A DNA stretch of 64,000 bases from Breoghania sp037026715 (GTDB taxonomy: Bacteria > Pseudomonadota > Alphaproteobacteria > Rhizobiales > Stappiaceae): the NCBI RefSeq assembly GCF_037026715.1, contig NZ_JBANCG010000002.1, forward strand, positions 1 through 64,000, read 5' to 3'. How positions within the stretch are numbered: position 1 is the first letter of the stretch; each line of letters starts with the position of its first letter. Shown piece by piece: positions 8,715 through 17,470 of this stretch. Under the pieces are notes generated by a model that saw only the letters and a program-made list of their open reading frames with translations, did no database searches and was not told the origin of the DNA. Position numbers and translations under genes: made by a program.

Positions 8715-9200
8715 TCAGGCACCCGCGTCCGCAGGCTGTAGCACGGTCACATGCCACTTGTCGAAGCTGTCGGGGCAGGCGATGCCGGAATAGGCGCGCA
8801 CCCCGTCGATGGTGTTGGCGGTGGTGGAAAACCGGCGGCAGCCGCCGGCGTCCTTGGGGTCGGCATCGACGACTTCGAAGATCGTGCCCTGGTTGCCGGT
8901 TTCCGGATTGGCCCAGGCAAGCTGCGTCGGCGTCGGTTCGACCGTCTGCGGCGCGGTGGCGAGCGTGGAGGCGATGATGCCGCGATCGGTCACCGCGACG
9001 TCGCGGTCCGTCTGCGGATCGTTCATGCTGGCGATGGAGCCGGTGGTCTCGGCCGAGACGTCGCTTTCGGTGCCGTTGCTCAAGGGAAACGAGATGTGTC
9101 CGCATCCCGCAAGGGCGAGCAATGCAAGGGATGCCAATGCAACGCGCCACTGGCGCCCGCCAGCCTGAACGGTATAAAACGTTGCGCGGTTACATTTCAT
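8715..9200 (-). CDS. Putative small lipoprotein
   Basis: 161 residues from the ATG at 9200. A hydrophobic stretch ending LALLALAGC forms a lipobox with Cys at about residue 33, so the mature protein should be lipid-anchored. The mature part has Ser/Thr-rich sequence, then a C-terminal domain with three cysteines (CRRFSTTA, GIACPDS) that resembles RT0821-like surface proteins; that resemblance is from memory and weak. The function is unknown. The 5' end abuts the divergent pdxH start, leaving almost no promoter space if this start is correct, so the true start may be downstream. Confidence 0.7.
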   Translation of the reverse strand: MKCNRATFYTVQAGGRQWRVALASLALLALAGCGHISFPLSNGTESDVSAETTGSIASMNDPQTDRDVAVTDRGIIASTLATAPQTVEPTPTQLAWANPETGNQGTIFEVVDADPKDAGGCRRFSTTANTIDGVRAYSGIACPDSFDKWHVTVLQPADAGA

Positions 9201-9222
9201 GCCGAACCCGAAAGCACCTCGT

Positions 9223-9861
9223 ATGTCTGAGACGATCAAAGATCCCTTTGAAGAGTTAATAAAGGGTAAGTCCGCCGATAGCCTGAATCCGTTTCATATT
9301 TTTTCAGAATGGTTTGTAGAGGCTGAGGCAGCCGAGATCAACGACCCCAACGCCATGGCGCTGGCGAGTGTGGACGAGACCGGCCTGCCGAATGTCCGCA
9401 TGGTTCTGCTGAAGGAAATCGACGATCGCGGCTTCGTCTTCTACACCAATTACGAGAGCGCCAAGGGCCGCGAGCTTCTGGGCCAGGGCAAGGCCGCGCT
9501 GTGCTTCCACTGGAAGACCCTGCGCCGCCAGGTGCGCGTGCGCGGTCCGGTAACGCCGGTTGCCGCCGAGGAGGCGGACGCCTATTACGCCTCGCGTGCC
9601 CGCGGCAGCCGCATCGGCGCCTGGGCCTCAAAGCAGTCGCGGCCGCTGGAAAGCCGCTTCGCGCTGGAAAAGGAAGTCGCGAAATACACCGCCAAGTTCG
9701 GCTTCGGCGATATTCCGCGCCCGGCCCACTGGTCCGGTTTCCGGCTGGAGCCGGTGGAAGTCGAGTTCTGGCAGGACCGGCCGTTCCGCCTGCACGACCG
9801 GCTGCAATTTCGCCGCGAAAACCCGGATGCAACGTGGAGCACGCAGCGCCTCTATCCCTGA
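9223..9861 (+). CDS. pdxH: Pyridoxamine 5'-phosphate oxidase
   Basis: 212 residues, the family length. PdxH uses FMN to oxidise PNP or PMP to pyridoxal phosphate in the last step of B6 synthesis and in salvage. Recognisable segments: NAMALASVDETGLPNVRMVLLK, FYTNYESAKGREL, RQVRVRGPV with phosphate contacts, SRGSRIGAWASKQS-like ARGSRIGAWASKQS, and the C-terminal RLHDRLQFRR and WSTQRLYP. I chose the ATG at 9223 (MSETIKDPF); an ATG at 9199 would overlap the start of the divergent lipoprotein gene. Cytoplasmic. Confidence 0.94.
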   Translation: MSETIKDPFEELIKGKSADSLNPFHIFSEWFVEAEAAEINDPNAMALASVDETGLPNVRMVLLKEIDDRGFVFYTNYESAKGRELLGQGKAALCFHWKTLRRQVRVRGPVTPVAAEEADAYYASRARGSRIGAWASKQSRPLESRFALEKEVAKYTAKFGFGDIPRPAHWSGFRLEPVEVEFWQDRPFRLHDRLQFRRENPDATWSTQRLYP

Positions 9862-10365
9862 TCGCTGCGCCCACGCCGCTTCCCCGTCTTCCCGCCGGAG
9901 CCTGCCGCAGGGGCAGATGCGTGCTATGCGGCTGACAGGGGGCAGGGGACGTTATCCACCCCCTGTCACCCGTTTGCGTAAGGGCTTGCGACCTGCGGGT
10001 GTCGCGAGTGTGCCGCGATCGCGTGCCGGGATTTTTCTCTTCCTGCACGACAAGACGCTCCCGGGCTTGGCGCCCTCGCGTGCGAGCGCCCGGCAGGCCA
10101 CAGTTTTCCCGATCTCCGCAACGTAAGCCGCCGGCAAGGCGGCAGCGCATCCATTTCTGCATTGGACTCATGCGTTTATGGGTCAGCGCTAATGTCGCAT
10201 GCTCAAGCACGCTCTCGCCGTTGACCTCGCCGAAGCCATTCGCGAAAGATTACATGCTGTCTCGTAAATTGACTGGCCACGCAAACGACATGCTGTGATC
10301 CTTAAAGTGACGTAATCGTAACGTTACTTTCGGATAAGTGCCCTTCACGGGGTGAACTTCTAGTG
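9862..10365. other. Non-coding gap
   Basis: About 500 bp with no convincing gene on either strand. The right part is less GC-rich than its surroundings and holds a perfect 10-bp palindrome GTAACGTTAC (10318-10327), about 40 bp upstream of the small ORF at 10366, which could be an operator. Confidence 0.5.
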
Positions 10366-10536
10366 ATGCGGATGAGAACGATGAGCAAGGAAGCAAACGA
10401 CAACCGACAACAAGGCGACCAAAAGCCGGATCTCGACAAGCTGTACAAGCCGGTCGGCATCCAGGCGATTTCCGCCGCCACGGTTTGTTACAAGGAAAGA
10501 GAGCAGCGCAAGAACGCCGGCAAGATCCGCGTCTGA
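10366..10536 (+). CDS. Small hypothetical protein (56 aa)
   Basis: Short ORF with three possible in-frame starts (10366, 10372, 10381); GGGGTGA lies upstream of the first and GATGAGA upstream of the third. The protein is charged and hydrophilic, with KPDLDKLYKPVGIQAISAA in the middle, a single Cys and a Lys/Arg-rich tail. There is no signal peptide, membrane segment or recognised domain. Base composition is lower in GC than the flanking spacer, and the middle segment reads like protein. I do not recognise a function. The opposite-strand frame looks like a shadow. Confidence 0.5.
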   Translation: MRMRTMSKEANDNRQQGDQKPDLDKLYKPVGIQAISAATVCYKEREQRKNAGKIRV

Positions 10537-10898
10537 GCGTCGGCTGGTCTCGGATACCGTTTGCGAACGGGTCGAGGGATGAACCTGCGAGGCCGTTATG
10601 TCCACGTGCCTCGCCCGGGTGTCGAAGCTCCTGGCGGCCCGAGCATATCGATGCGACCGGCGGTGATCTGCCTGGCTTTATCGCCTTCCCCGCTCAGGGT
10701 TGCGCGACGGCTGCCGCGGTCGATCATCGTTAGGGTTTGTGTCCCTACGTAAAACGGCTTATCTCTGCTGCATGACGGGAGCGTCTGCAGCGGCTCCGCT
10801 GCCGAGAGATCGGTATGCGGACGGTGCGCATCCGCCGGAAATGGCCGCTGCTCCGGCGCGGCCTGACCGGGTAGGGGACGGCGGTTCGCCGTTCCACG
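10537..10898. other. Non-coding gap
   Basis: About 360 bp between the small ORF and the metallo-beta-lactamase gene. Open frames exist on both strands but show no domain, signal or good ribosome-binding site. No terminator or repeat was recognised. Confidence 0.4.
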
Positions 10899-11882
10899 TT
10901 GCGTGCCACGTATAGCGGCTGTGCGGCGCGATCCGTCGGATTGTCCCGCCCGGGGCGCAACGCGGAGCACTCAGTCCTGCCTCTCATCCACGACCGCACC
11001 TTCGAACCGCGTTACGGCGAGCCCGTCAGGCTGTCGCCTCTGGTCGCGCGGCTGACGGCGCCGAACGCGAGCCCGTTCACCTTTCACGGCACCAACACAT
11101 ATCTGGTCGGCGAGGGGGATCTCGCCGTCGTCGATCCCGGGCCGGAGGACGAGGCCCATGTCCGCGCGATTCTGGCGGCTGCTGGCGGGCGACGCATTTC
11201 CCACATCGTCGTCACCCACACCCACCGCGATCACTCGCCCGGCGCACGGCTCTTGAAGGCGCAGACCGACGCGCCCATCGTCGGCGCCGATGTGCACCGG
11301 CCCGCCCGCCCGCTCAATGTCGGCGAGATCAACCCGCTCGATGCCGGCGGCGACACTATTCACGTGGCCGACCGCGTGCTTGCCCACGGCGAAACGCTCG
11401 CCGGCGACGGCTGGACGCTGGAGACGGTGGAGACGCCCGGCCACACGGCCAACCACCTGGCCTTCGCGCTGCGCGAGGAGGCGTCGTTGTTTTCCGGCGA
11501 TCACGTGATGGCATGGTCCACTTCCATCGTCGCGCCCCCGGACGGATCGATGGCCGATTACATGGCTTCGCTGGAAACGCTGATGGCGCGCGGCGAGGGG
11601 CGCTATCACCCCGGCCATGGCGGCCCGGTGGAGGAGGCGCAAGCCTATGTCGCCGCGCTCAAGACGCACCGTCTGGCCCGCGAGGCAGCGGTGCTGGAGC
11701 GGATCGCGGCCGGCGACGGTACCATTCCGGCGATGGTCAAGGTCATCTACCGCGACGTCGATCCGATCCTGCACGGTCCCGCGGCGCTGTCGGTGCTGGC
11801 CCATGTCGAGGATCTGGTCGCACGCGGCCTGGTGCTGAGCGACGGCCCGCCCTCGCTGACGGCGCGCTACGAACTGGCCTGA
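10899..11882 (+). CDS. Metallo-beta-lactamase fold hydrolase (LACTB2-like)
   Basis: Up to 327 residues. The MBL domain has FHGTNTYLVG, DPGPEDEAH, the metal-binding THTHRDHSPGA (HxHxDH), TPGHTANHL and FSGDHVM, with YHPGHGG near the end. A C-terminal winged-helix-like region (about 245-327) is usual for LACTB2-like members, which include endoribonucleases; the substrate here is not evident. There is no ATG ahead of the conserved sequence, which starts near the HDRTFEPRYGEPV segment. TTG codons at 10899 and 10941 are possible starts, and the latter is closer to family length. The function call is firm, the 5' end is not. Confidence 0.88.
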   Translation: MRATYSGCAARSVGLSRPGRNAEHSVLPLIHDRTFEPRYGEPVRLSPLVARLTAPNASPFTFHGTNTYLVGEGDLAVVDPGPEDEAHVRAILAAAGGRRISHIVVTHTHRDHSPGARLLKAQTDAPIVGADVHRPARPLNVGEINPLDAGGDTIHVADRVLAHGETLAGDGWTLETVETPGHTANHLAFALREEASLFSGDHVMAWSTSIVAPPDGSMADYMASLETLMARGEGRYHPGHGGPVEEAQAYVAALKTHRLAREAAVLERIAAGDGTIPAMVKVIYRDVDPILHGPAALSVLAHVEDLVARGLVLSDGPPSLTARYELA

Positions 11883-11964
11883 GGCGGAAGGCAGGGAGCG
11901 GGGGCCACGCATTCGGACCCTCTCGCAACAACTGCCCGGAAACGCCCCTTCGGGCGAAGCGTCC

Positions 11965-12831
11965 TCAGCTCTGGGGCGGCTTGTCGCCGGGAACCGGGAT
12001 GTCCGGCTCGTTCGGCTTGTCGAGGTCGTCCGGCAAAATCTCCACCGGGGCCGTGTCGCTTTCCTGGATTTCCGTGATGCCATAGGCCTCGGTCAGCACC
12101 GCATCCACGCTGGCCAGCAGATCCCGGATGCGGCGGGCGTTGGCACCCAGATCGTGGGCGCCGACGCGCGAGGCGGAGCGGATGTCGAGCCGGGCGCCGA
12201 CCGGGTCGGGCAGGATGCGCACGGTCAGATCGTCGACGAGCCCGAGAACGAGACTGTGTGCCTCCACGCGAATGGTGGCCGGATCGTCGTTCATGGCGGG
12301 GGCGAGCTGGCTCGCAACCGTCCAGCCGCGCTCCTTGATGACCTGTTCCACCGCGCGGAAGAGCTGCGCCGTGCCGACGGGAAAGCGCCGGGGAACGATG
12401 TCGGGATAGGCGGCATGCTGCAGGTCGGGTTTCAGGTCGCCTGCCGGATCGGCCTGCGCGCCTGCGGGCCCGACCGGCGGAGGGTTGGCGAGATCGGTGG
12501 AGACGTCCGTCAGGCGTGGGTAGTAGATGGCGCCTCCGGCCACCGCGAGGGCCGGCGACAGGGCGATCAGCCCGAAGAAGAGCCCGCGCACCGCTTCGCC
12601 CGTCCCCCTGGCGCCGTCGCGCCACACGGCCACCAGCGCGGCCACACCGGCGGCGACGCCGAGCAGCGCCAGCAGGAAGCCGGCGGCAAGGATCGCGAAA
12701 AGCGACGTGGCATCGATGTGCCCGCCGCGGTGCAGAAGCGTCCCGATGACGATCACGGGGATCGCAACGACACCGGCAAAACGGCTGAATGTCGCCGCGC
12801 GGGAACGGCGGATCGGAAGACGTTTGCGCAT
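11965..12831 (-). CDS. DUF1499 domain membrane protein
   Basis: 288 residues from the ATG at 12831. Three hydrophobic segments lie in the first 115 residues (about 20-35, 42-68, 85-105), followed by a soluble domain containing AAYPDIVPRRF, FRAVEQVIKERGW and IRSASRVGAHDLGANARRIRDLL, the DUF1499 pattern. The tail is acidic and proline-rich. DUF1499 proteins have no settled function. The reading frame continues upstream into the acyl-CoA synthetase end and is not coding there. It lies downstream of that gene on the same strand, with about 170 bp between. Confidence 0.85.
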   Translation of the reverse strand: MRKRLPIRRSRAATFSRFAGVVAIPVIVIGTLLHRGGHIDATSLFAILAAGFLLALLGVAAGVAALVAVWRDGARGTGEAVRGLFFGLIALSPALAVAGGAIYYPRLTDVSTDLANPPPVGPAGAQADPAGDLKPDLQHAAYPDIVPRRFPVGTAQLFRAVEQVIKERGWTVASQLAPAMNDDPATIRVEAHSLVLGLVDDLTVRILPDPVGARLDIRSASRVGAHDLGANARRIRDLLASVDAVLTEAYGITEIQESDTAPVEILPDDLDKPNEPDIPVPGDKPPQS

Positions 12832-12998
12832 GGACCTGTCGGAAATGGATGACGCGGCCGGAAACACGCAGAACGTCAAACGCGCGCAACGTTCCGACCT
12901 TTCCCGAAAAGCCATAGCACGCCCGCGCGGGCGCGCAAACCGGCAGCACGCCTGTGCAGGCCCGCAGCAGAGCGGCGCAGGCGCGTGTCCGTTGTCGC

Positions 12999-14624
12999 TC
13001 AGATCGTCGGCAGACGATAGTCCGCAAAGGTTTCGCGCAATGTCGTCTTCTTGATCTTGCCTGTCGCCGTGTGCGGGATCTCGTCGACGATCACCACGTC
13101 GTCGGGCAGCCACCACTTGGCGATCTTGCCCTGCATGTAGGCGATGAGATCCTCGCGGGTGGGGTTCGTGCCCTCCTTGGCGACGATCACCAGAAGCGGC
13201 CGTTCGTCCCATTTCGGATGGGCGATGCCGATGGCGGCCGCCTCCGCCACGTCTGGATGGCCGACGGCGATGTTTTCAAGGTCGATGGTCGAGATCCATT
13301 CGCCGCCCGACTTGATCACGTCCTTGGCGCGGTCGGTGATCTGCATGTAGCCGGAGGGGTCGATATGGGCGACGTCGCCGGTATCGAAAAAGCCGTCCGC
13401 ATCCAGCACCTCGCCGCCCTCGCCCTTGAAATAGGAGGCCGTCACCGCCGGACCGCGCACTTTCAGCCGGCCGAAGGTCTTGCCGTCCCACGGTTTTTCC
13501 CGGCCTTCGTCGTCGGTCACCTTCATTTCGATGGTAAAGGGCGCGTGCCCCTGCTTTTCCTGGATGTCGAGCCGCGCGTCGCCTTCCAGCTCCGCGTATT
13601 CCGGCTTCAGCGTGCAGACCGAGCCGAGCGGGCTCATCTCGGTCATGCCCCAGGCGTGGATGACGCGCACGTCGTAGACGTCCTCGAATTTCCGCGTCAT
13701 CGCGCGCGGGCAGGCCGAGCCGCCGATCACCACGCGCTCCAGATAGGGCAGGGTCTTGCCGGTCCGCTCCAGATATTCCAGCAGCATCAGCCACACGGTC
13801 GGCACCGCGGCGGTGAAGGTCACCTTCTCCGTGTCCAGCAGTTCCCAGATCGCTTCTCCGTCCATGCGTGCGCCGGGCATCACCATCGATGCGCCCACCA
13901 TCGGCGCGGAGAAGGCGAGCGACCAGCCGTTGGCGTGGAACAGGGGCACTACCGGCATCACCCGGTCGCGGCTGGAAAGCCCCAGCATGTCCACCTGCAG
14001 GGCCGTCATCGCATGCAGCACGTTGGAGCGGTGGGAATAGACGACGCCCTTGGGGTTGCCCGTCGTGCCGGAGGTGTAGCAGAGCCCGGCCGCCGTGTTC
14101 TCGTCGAACTGTTTCCAGGCGAAGTCGCTGTCGGCGCCGGCCAGCCATTCCTCGTAAGGGATCGCGTCCAGCGTCGTCTCGGGCATGTGGGCGGCGTCGG
14201 TCAGGACGATAATCTTCTCTATCGTCGTCAGCTCGCCCCTGATTTTTTCCACGATCGGCAGGAAGGTCAGGTCGACGAACAGCAGCCGGTCTTCCGCATG
14301 GTTGATGATCCAGGCGATCTGTTCGGGGAAGAGCCGCGGGTTGACCGTGTGATAGATCGCGCCGATGCCGAGCAGGCCGTACCAGACTTCCATGTGCCGG
14401 GCGGTGTTCCAGGCCAGCGTCGCGCAGCGGTCGCCGAACCGGATGCCGTCAAGCTCCAGTCTTTTTGCGACCTTCAGCGCCCGCAGGCGCAGGTCGCGAT
14501 AGCTCAGCCGGTCGATCGGCCCTTCCACCGTCCGCGAGACGATCTCGCGGTGGCCGTGCTGGATCGCGGCATGATCCAGAATTTTCGTGCAAAGAAGCGG
14601 CCAGTCCTGCATCAGACCGAGCAT
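12999..14624 (-). CDS. Acyl-CoA synthetase (AMP-forming)
   Basis: 541 residues, ANL superfamily. The P-loop-like core YTSGTTGNPKGVVYSHR is at about 180-196; the adenine region has HAWGMTEMSPLG; GFFDTGDVAHID and DRAKDVIKSGGEWIS mark the hinge; the catalytic Lys lies in TATGKIKKTTLR near the C terminus. It activates a carboxylic acid to acyl-AMP and then acyl-CoA; overall form suggests a medium- or long-chain fatty acid ligase. The start at 14624 is well supported by GGGAGGAA six bases upstream. Monocistronic or with the DUF1499 gene downstream. Confidence 0.92.
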   Translation of the reverse strand: MLGLMQDWPLLCTKILDHAAIQHGHREIVSRTVEGPIDRLSYRDLRLRALKVAKRLELDGIRFGDRCATLAWNTARHMEVWYGLLGIGAIYHTVNPRLFPEQIAWIINHAEDRLLFVDLTFLPIVEKIRGELTTIEKIIVLTDAAHMPETTLDAIPYEEWLAGADSDFAWKQFDENTAAGLCYTSGTTGNPKGVVYSHRSNVLHAMTALQVDMLGLSSRDRVMPVVPLFHANGWSLAFSAPMVGASMVMPGARMDGEAIWELLDTEKVTFTAAVPTVWLMLLEYLERTGKTLPYLERVVIGGSACPRAMTRKFEDVYDVRVIHAWGMTEMSPLGSVCTLKPEYAELEGDARLDIQEKQGHAPFTIEMKVTDDEGREKPWDGKTFGRLKVRGPAVTASYFKGEGGEVLDADGFFDTGDVAHIDPSGYMQITDRAKDVIKSGGEWISTIDLENIAVGHPDVAEAAAIGIAHPKWDERPLLVIVAKEGTNPTREDLIAYMQGKIAKWWLPDDVVIVDEIPHTATGKIKKTTLRETFADYRLPTI

Positions 14625-14776
14625 GGCGTTCCTCCCAGTAGAGCCATCCGACGCCGGGATGCCCCAGCGCAATTTGTCATGTTTTCTAGGGATTAAAGAC
14701 AAGCCGCACGAGGCTGTAAAGCCATCCGTTGGACGGTGTCCGGGTTTGCAAAGCGGAGCGCAGGCATTTGCGCGGC

Positions 14777-14909
14777 GGCCCATCCTTCGAGACGGCGCTG
14801 ACGCGCCTCCTCAGGATGACGTTATCCGTGTCGCTGATGTCTTCAGAACCTACAACACGACAACGTCATCCTGAGGAGCGCTCGAAAGAGCGCATCTCGA
14901 AGGATGGGC
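14777..14909. repeat. Repeat A copy 2
   Basis: 133-bp palindromic element. Outer arms GGCCCATCCTTCGAGAC and CTCGAAGGATGGGC pair. Each arm carries an internal hairpin (right arm: GAGCGCTCGAAAGAGCGC), and a short AT-rich spacer separates the arms. It sits between two minus-strand genes, in the promoter region of the acyl-CoA synthetase. Confidence 0.85.
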
Positions 14910-14947
14910 GACAGGCTCCCGTTTCGCCGATGACTTGCTGCCGACGC

Positions 14948-15919
14948 CTAGAGCCACCGTTTCCAGCGGAAGAAACTCCAGGTCCCCACGGCGGAGGCGA
15001 CCATGGCGAGCACCGCGAGCGGATAGCCCAGCTTCCAGTGGAGCTCCGGCATCAGGTCAAAGTTCATTCCGTAGAGCGAGGCGATCAGCGTCGGCGGCAT
15101 GAACACGACCGCCAGAACCGAGAAGATCTTGATGGTTTGGTTCTGCTGCAGGTTGACCAGGCCGAGGGTTGCCTCCAGCAGGAAGCTGACCTTGTTGTCG
15201 AGCGAGGCGGCGAATTCGTAGAGCGAGCGCGCGTCCCGCATGAGCGACTTGATCTGCGCCTTGTCGGAATTCGAAAGCGAGAGCTTTTTCTCGCGCGTGC
15301 TCAGGAACTGGAAAAGCCGTGACAGGCTCACCAGGCTCTCGTGGATCTTGGAAAGCTTGGTGCCGAGCCGGCCGAGGCCGCGGATGATCTCCTCGTAGTC
15401 GCGCACCGGTTCGCCCGGCTTCTGCGTGTCGAAGATCTCGCGCGACAGCCTGTCCGCGTCCGCACCCGCGAATTCCAGAACGTCGGCGATCCGGTCGACG
15501 ATGGCGTCCAGCACGACGATCAGCGTCGCCTTGCCCTCCTGCGCCTCCGGTCCCGCCTTGATCGCGCGCTGGCGGGCGATGGTGAAGGCCGTTGGATCGT
15601 CGTAGCGCACGGTCACGAGCCGTGTGTCCTTGAGGATGAAGGTCACGACCGTCGTCTCAGGTCGCCCGGTCTGCGCCCCGCACAGGATCGTCGCGGACAT
15701 GAACAGCGCGCCGTCCTCCTCGTAGAGCCGGCTCGACTGCTCGATCTCCACCCGTTCCTCGTGCGTGGGCACGTCGACGCCGAAATACGCCTCGACGGCG
15801 GCCTCCTCGCCCGGGTTCGGGCGGTTCATGTCGATCCAGACCAGATCGTCCGGCAGCGTCTGCGGCGGGGGATCGAGGGGGGCGAGCCCGCCCGGACCGG
15901 GGACATAGACCGTGATCAA
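14948..15919 (-). CDS. corA: CorA family magnesium/metal transporter
   Basis: 323 residues. A large cytoplasmic alpha/beta domain and long stalk helix precede two C-terminal membrane segments. The signature GMN (284-286, in SLYGMNFDLMPEL) ends the first pore helix, which starts near IFSVLAVVFMPPTL. It forms a pentameric Mg2+ (or Co2+/Ni2+) channel in the inner membrane. The start is a TTG at 15919 preceded by GAGGGTG at good spacing; there is no ATG near the family start, and an extension upstream to 16096 is not conserved. Single gene, with a 600-bp spacer before the divergent LysR gene. Confidence 0.92.
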   Translation of the reverse strand: MITVYVPGPGGLAPLDPPPQTLPDDLVWIDMNRPNPGEEAAVEAYFGVDVPTHEERVEIEQSSRLYEEDGALFMSATILCGAQTGRPETTVVTFILKDTRLVTVRYDDPTAFTIARQRAIKAGPEAQEGKATLIVVLDAIVDRIADVLEFAGADADRLSREIFDTQKPGEPVRDYEEIIRGLGRLGTKLSKIHESLVSLSRLFQFLSTREKKLSLSNSDKAQIKSLMRDARSLYEFAASLDNKVSFLLEATLGLVNLQQNQTIKIFSVLAVVFMPPTLIASLYGMNFDLMPELHWKLGYPLAVLAMVASAVGTWSFFRWKRWL

Positions 15920-16536
15920 GAGACACCCTCTCGGCTTTTGGGGCGCGCCCCGGCTTGCGTTGAAACGCTTCGCAGGCCGCAAGGTTGCGTTGTCATCGGC
16001 GGCACCGCTCGGCAAGACCCCCGCCGAACCGCGGTTGAACTCCGGTCCAATCGGACCGGGCCCGGCGAGGCTGGCACACGATGCATTGCCCGGCATCGAT
16101 CCGCAATGCCCGTCGCCGTGGCGCCGGCCGCCGCCGCCGGCTGACCAACCGGGCGCAAGGAAACTCCAAGAAACAAGGCAGAAAAAAGAAAATGCCCGGT
16201 CGCTCCGCAGGTGTCAGAGGAGGTTCTTGCCTTTGTGTGGTTCTCGGATAGTCTGCGGTTGAAAGATTTGTTAAATGTCGATTGCAGCGTGCATCGGCGA
16301 AATTTGTCCGTACATCTGAAACAGACGAGGTGGCCGGCTCATGAAAATATCAGGCGGGGAAAGATACCGTAGAGAGAACAAAATAAACCAATTTTTCAAA
16401 GAATCATTTGATCTATGAATTTGATATGCAAATTATTTCACGGGGGCATGCCCGGGGCGGGCGGGCCGGCCGGTAGGGATGCCGTCCGGATTCATTGAAA
16501 ACATGAACCTGTGTCGAACCGTCCGGAACTGAAACC
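15920..16536. other. Divergent intergenic region
   Basis: About 620 bp between corA and the LysR gene. The left part is GC-rich; 16260-16450 is markedly AT-rich and looks like a promoter region. Apart from the LysR-type palindrome listed separately, no gene was found. Confidence 0.5.
16418..16434. promoter_or_regulatory. Candidate LysR-type operator
   Basis: The sequence AATTTG-N5-CAAATT is a perfect interrupted palindrome fitting the T-N11-A LysR box. It lies in AT-rich DNA about 100 bp before the LysR start, so autoregulation is likely. Binding is inference. Confidence 0.5.
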
Positions 16537-17448
16537 ATGCCGCTAACCTACGCCCAGATACGCACCTTCAATGCCGTGGTGCGTGAAGGCAGCTTCACGG
16601 CTGCCGCGCGCGAACTCGGCGTCTCCCAGCCGGCCGTGACGGCCCAGATCAAGGCGATCGAGGAGACCTACGACGTCCAGCTCTTCGAGCGTTCCTCCAA
16701 GAAGCTGGTTTCCACCGAACTCGCGCGCGCGCTCTTTGCCACCACCGAGCGGGTGGATGATGTGGAGCGGGACGCGGAGGAGATCCTGACCACGCTGCAC
16801 GGCCTGGAACGGGGCGAACTGCGCGTGATCGCCAATACCTCCTCCGCCATGGTCGAAATCCTTGCGCGGTTTGCCCGGCTTTATCCCGGCGTGCGGATCA
16901 CCGTGCGCAACGCCGAGGACGCCGGCGTCATCCAGGCGATCGACGAACGCAAGGCGGATGTCGGCGTGATGACCAACGCGCCGCGCGGCGAGCGTTTCGT
17001 GACCGTTCCCTTCCGCCGTCACCGGCTCACCGCGCTGGTGCCGCGCGATCACCGGTTCGCCGTGCGCGACGAGATCCGGCTGGCGGACCTGGTGAACGAG
17101 CCGATGGTGTACCGCATGGCCGATTCGGGCAGCCACCGCGCCTTTTCCGATGCGCTGCTCGGCCATCGTCTGTCGATCGACCCGGTACTGGTGGTGGAAA
17201 CGCGCGAGGCGATGCTGACGGCGGTCTCCGCAGGGATCGGCATCGGCATCATGTTCGAGGGCACGACCGTGTCCGTCGACAGCATCGTGCACGTCCCGAT
17301 CGCGGAGATCCCGAACCCCGTGATCGAGGATGTCTTCTGCCTCAGGCTCCATTCCCGCCGCCGCTCCATCGCCGCGTTCCTGTCCATTGCCCGGGAACTG
17401 GCCGATATCGATCCCGTCGGCCGCGTCGAGGAGCGGTCGCCGGTGTGA
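16537..17448 (+). CDS. LysR family transcriptional regulator
   Basis: 303 residues. N-terminal winged helix-turn-helix with TYAQIRTFNAVVREGSFTAA and ELGVSQPAVTAQIKAIEE (about 4-45), linker helix, then a periplasmic-binding-like effector domain (about 90-295) with ADVGVMTNAP and AVSAGIGIGIMF. The effector and targets cannot be deduced; the nearest genes are corA (divergent) and ppk2 (convergent, 22 bp away). A candidate LysR box lies upstream at 16418. Confidence 0.92.
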   Translation: MPLTYAQIRTFNAVVREGSFTAAARELGVSQPAVTAQIKAIEETYDVQLFERSSKKLVSTELARALFATTERVDDVERDAEEILTTLHGLERGELRVIANTSSAMVEILARFARLYPGVRITVRNAEDAGVIQAIDERKADVGVMTNAPRGERFVTVPFRRHRLTALVPRDHRFAVRDEIRLADLVNEPMVYRMADSGSHRAFSDALLGHRLSIDPVLVVETREAMLTAVSAGIGIGIMFEGTTVSVDSIVHVPIAEIPNPVIEDVFCLRLHSRRRSIAAFLSIARELADIDPVGRVEERSPV

Positions 17449-17470
17449 CGGTGCTCCTGCGTGACCCGGT

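Noticed and set aside
10360..10605. 81-codon minus-strand frame over the small ORF at 10366
   Set aside because: A hydrophobic middle segment attracted attention, but it is antisense to the better-supported plus-strand ORF and has no ribosome-binding site.
10596..10970. 124-codon minus-strand frame before the metallo-beta-lactamase gene
   Set aside because: No ribosome-binding site, no domain, Arg/Thr/Gly-rich noise and overlap with the metallo-beta-lactamase 5' region.
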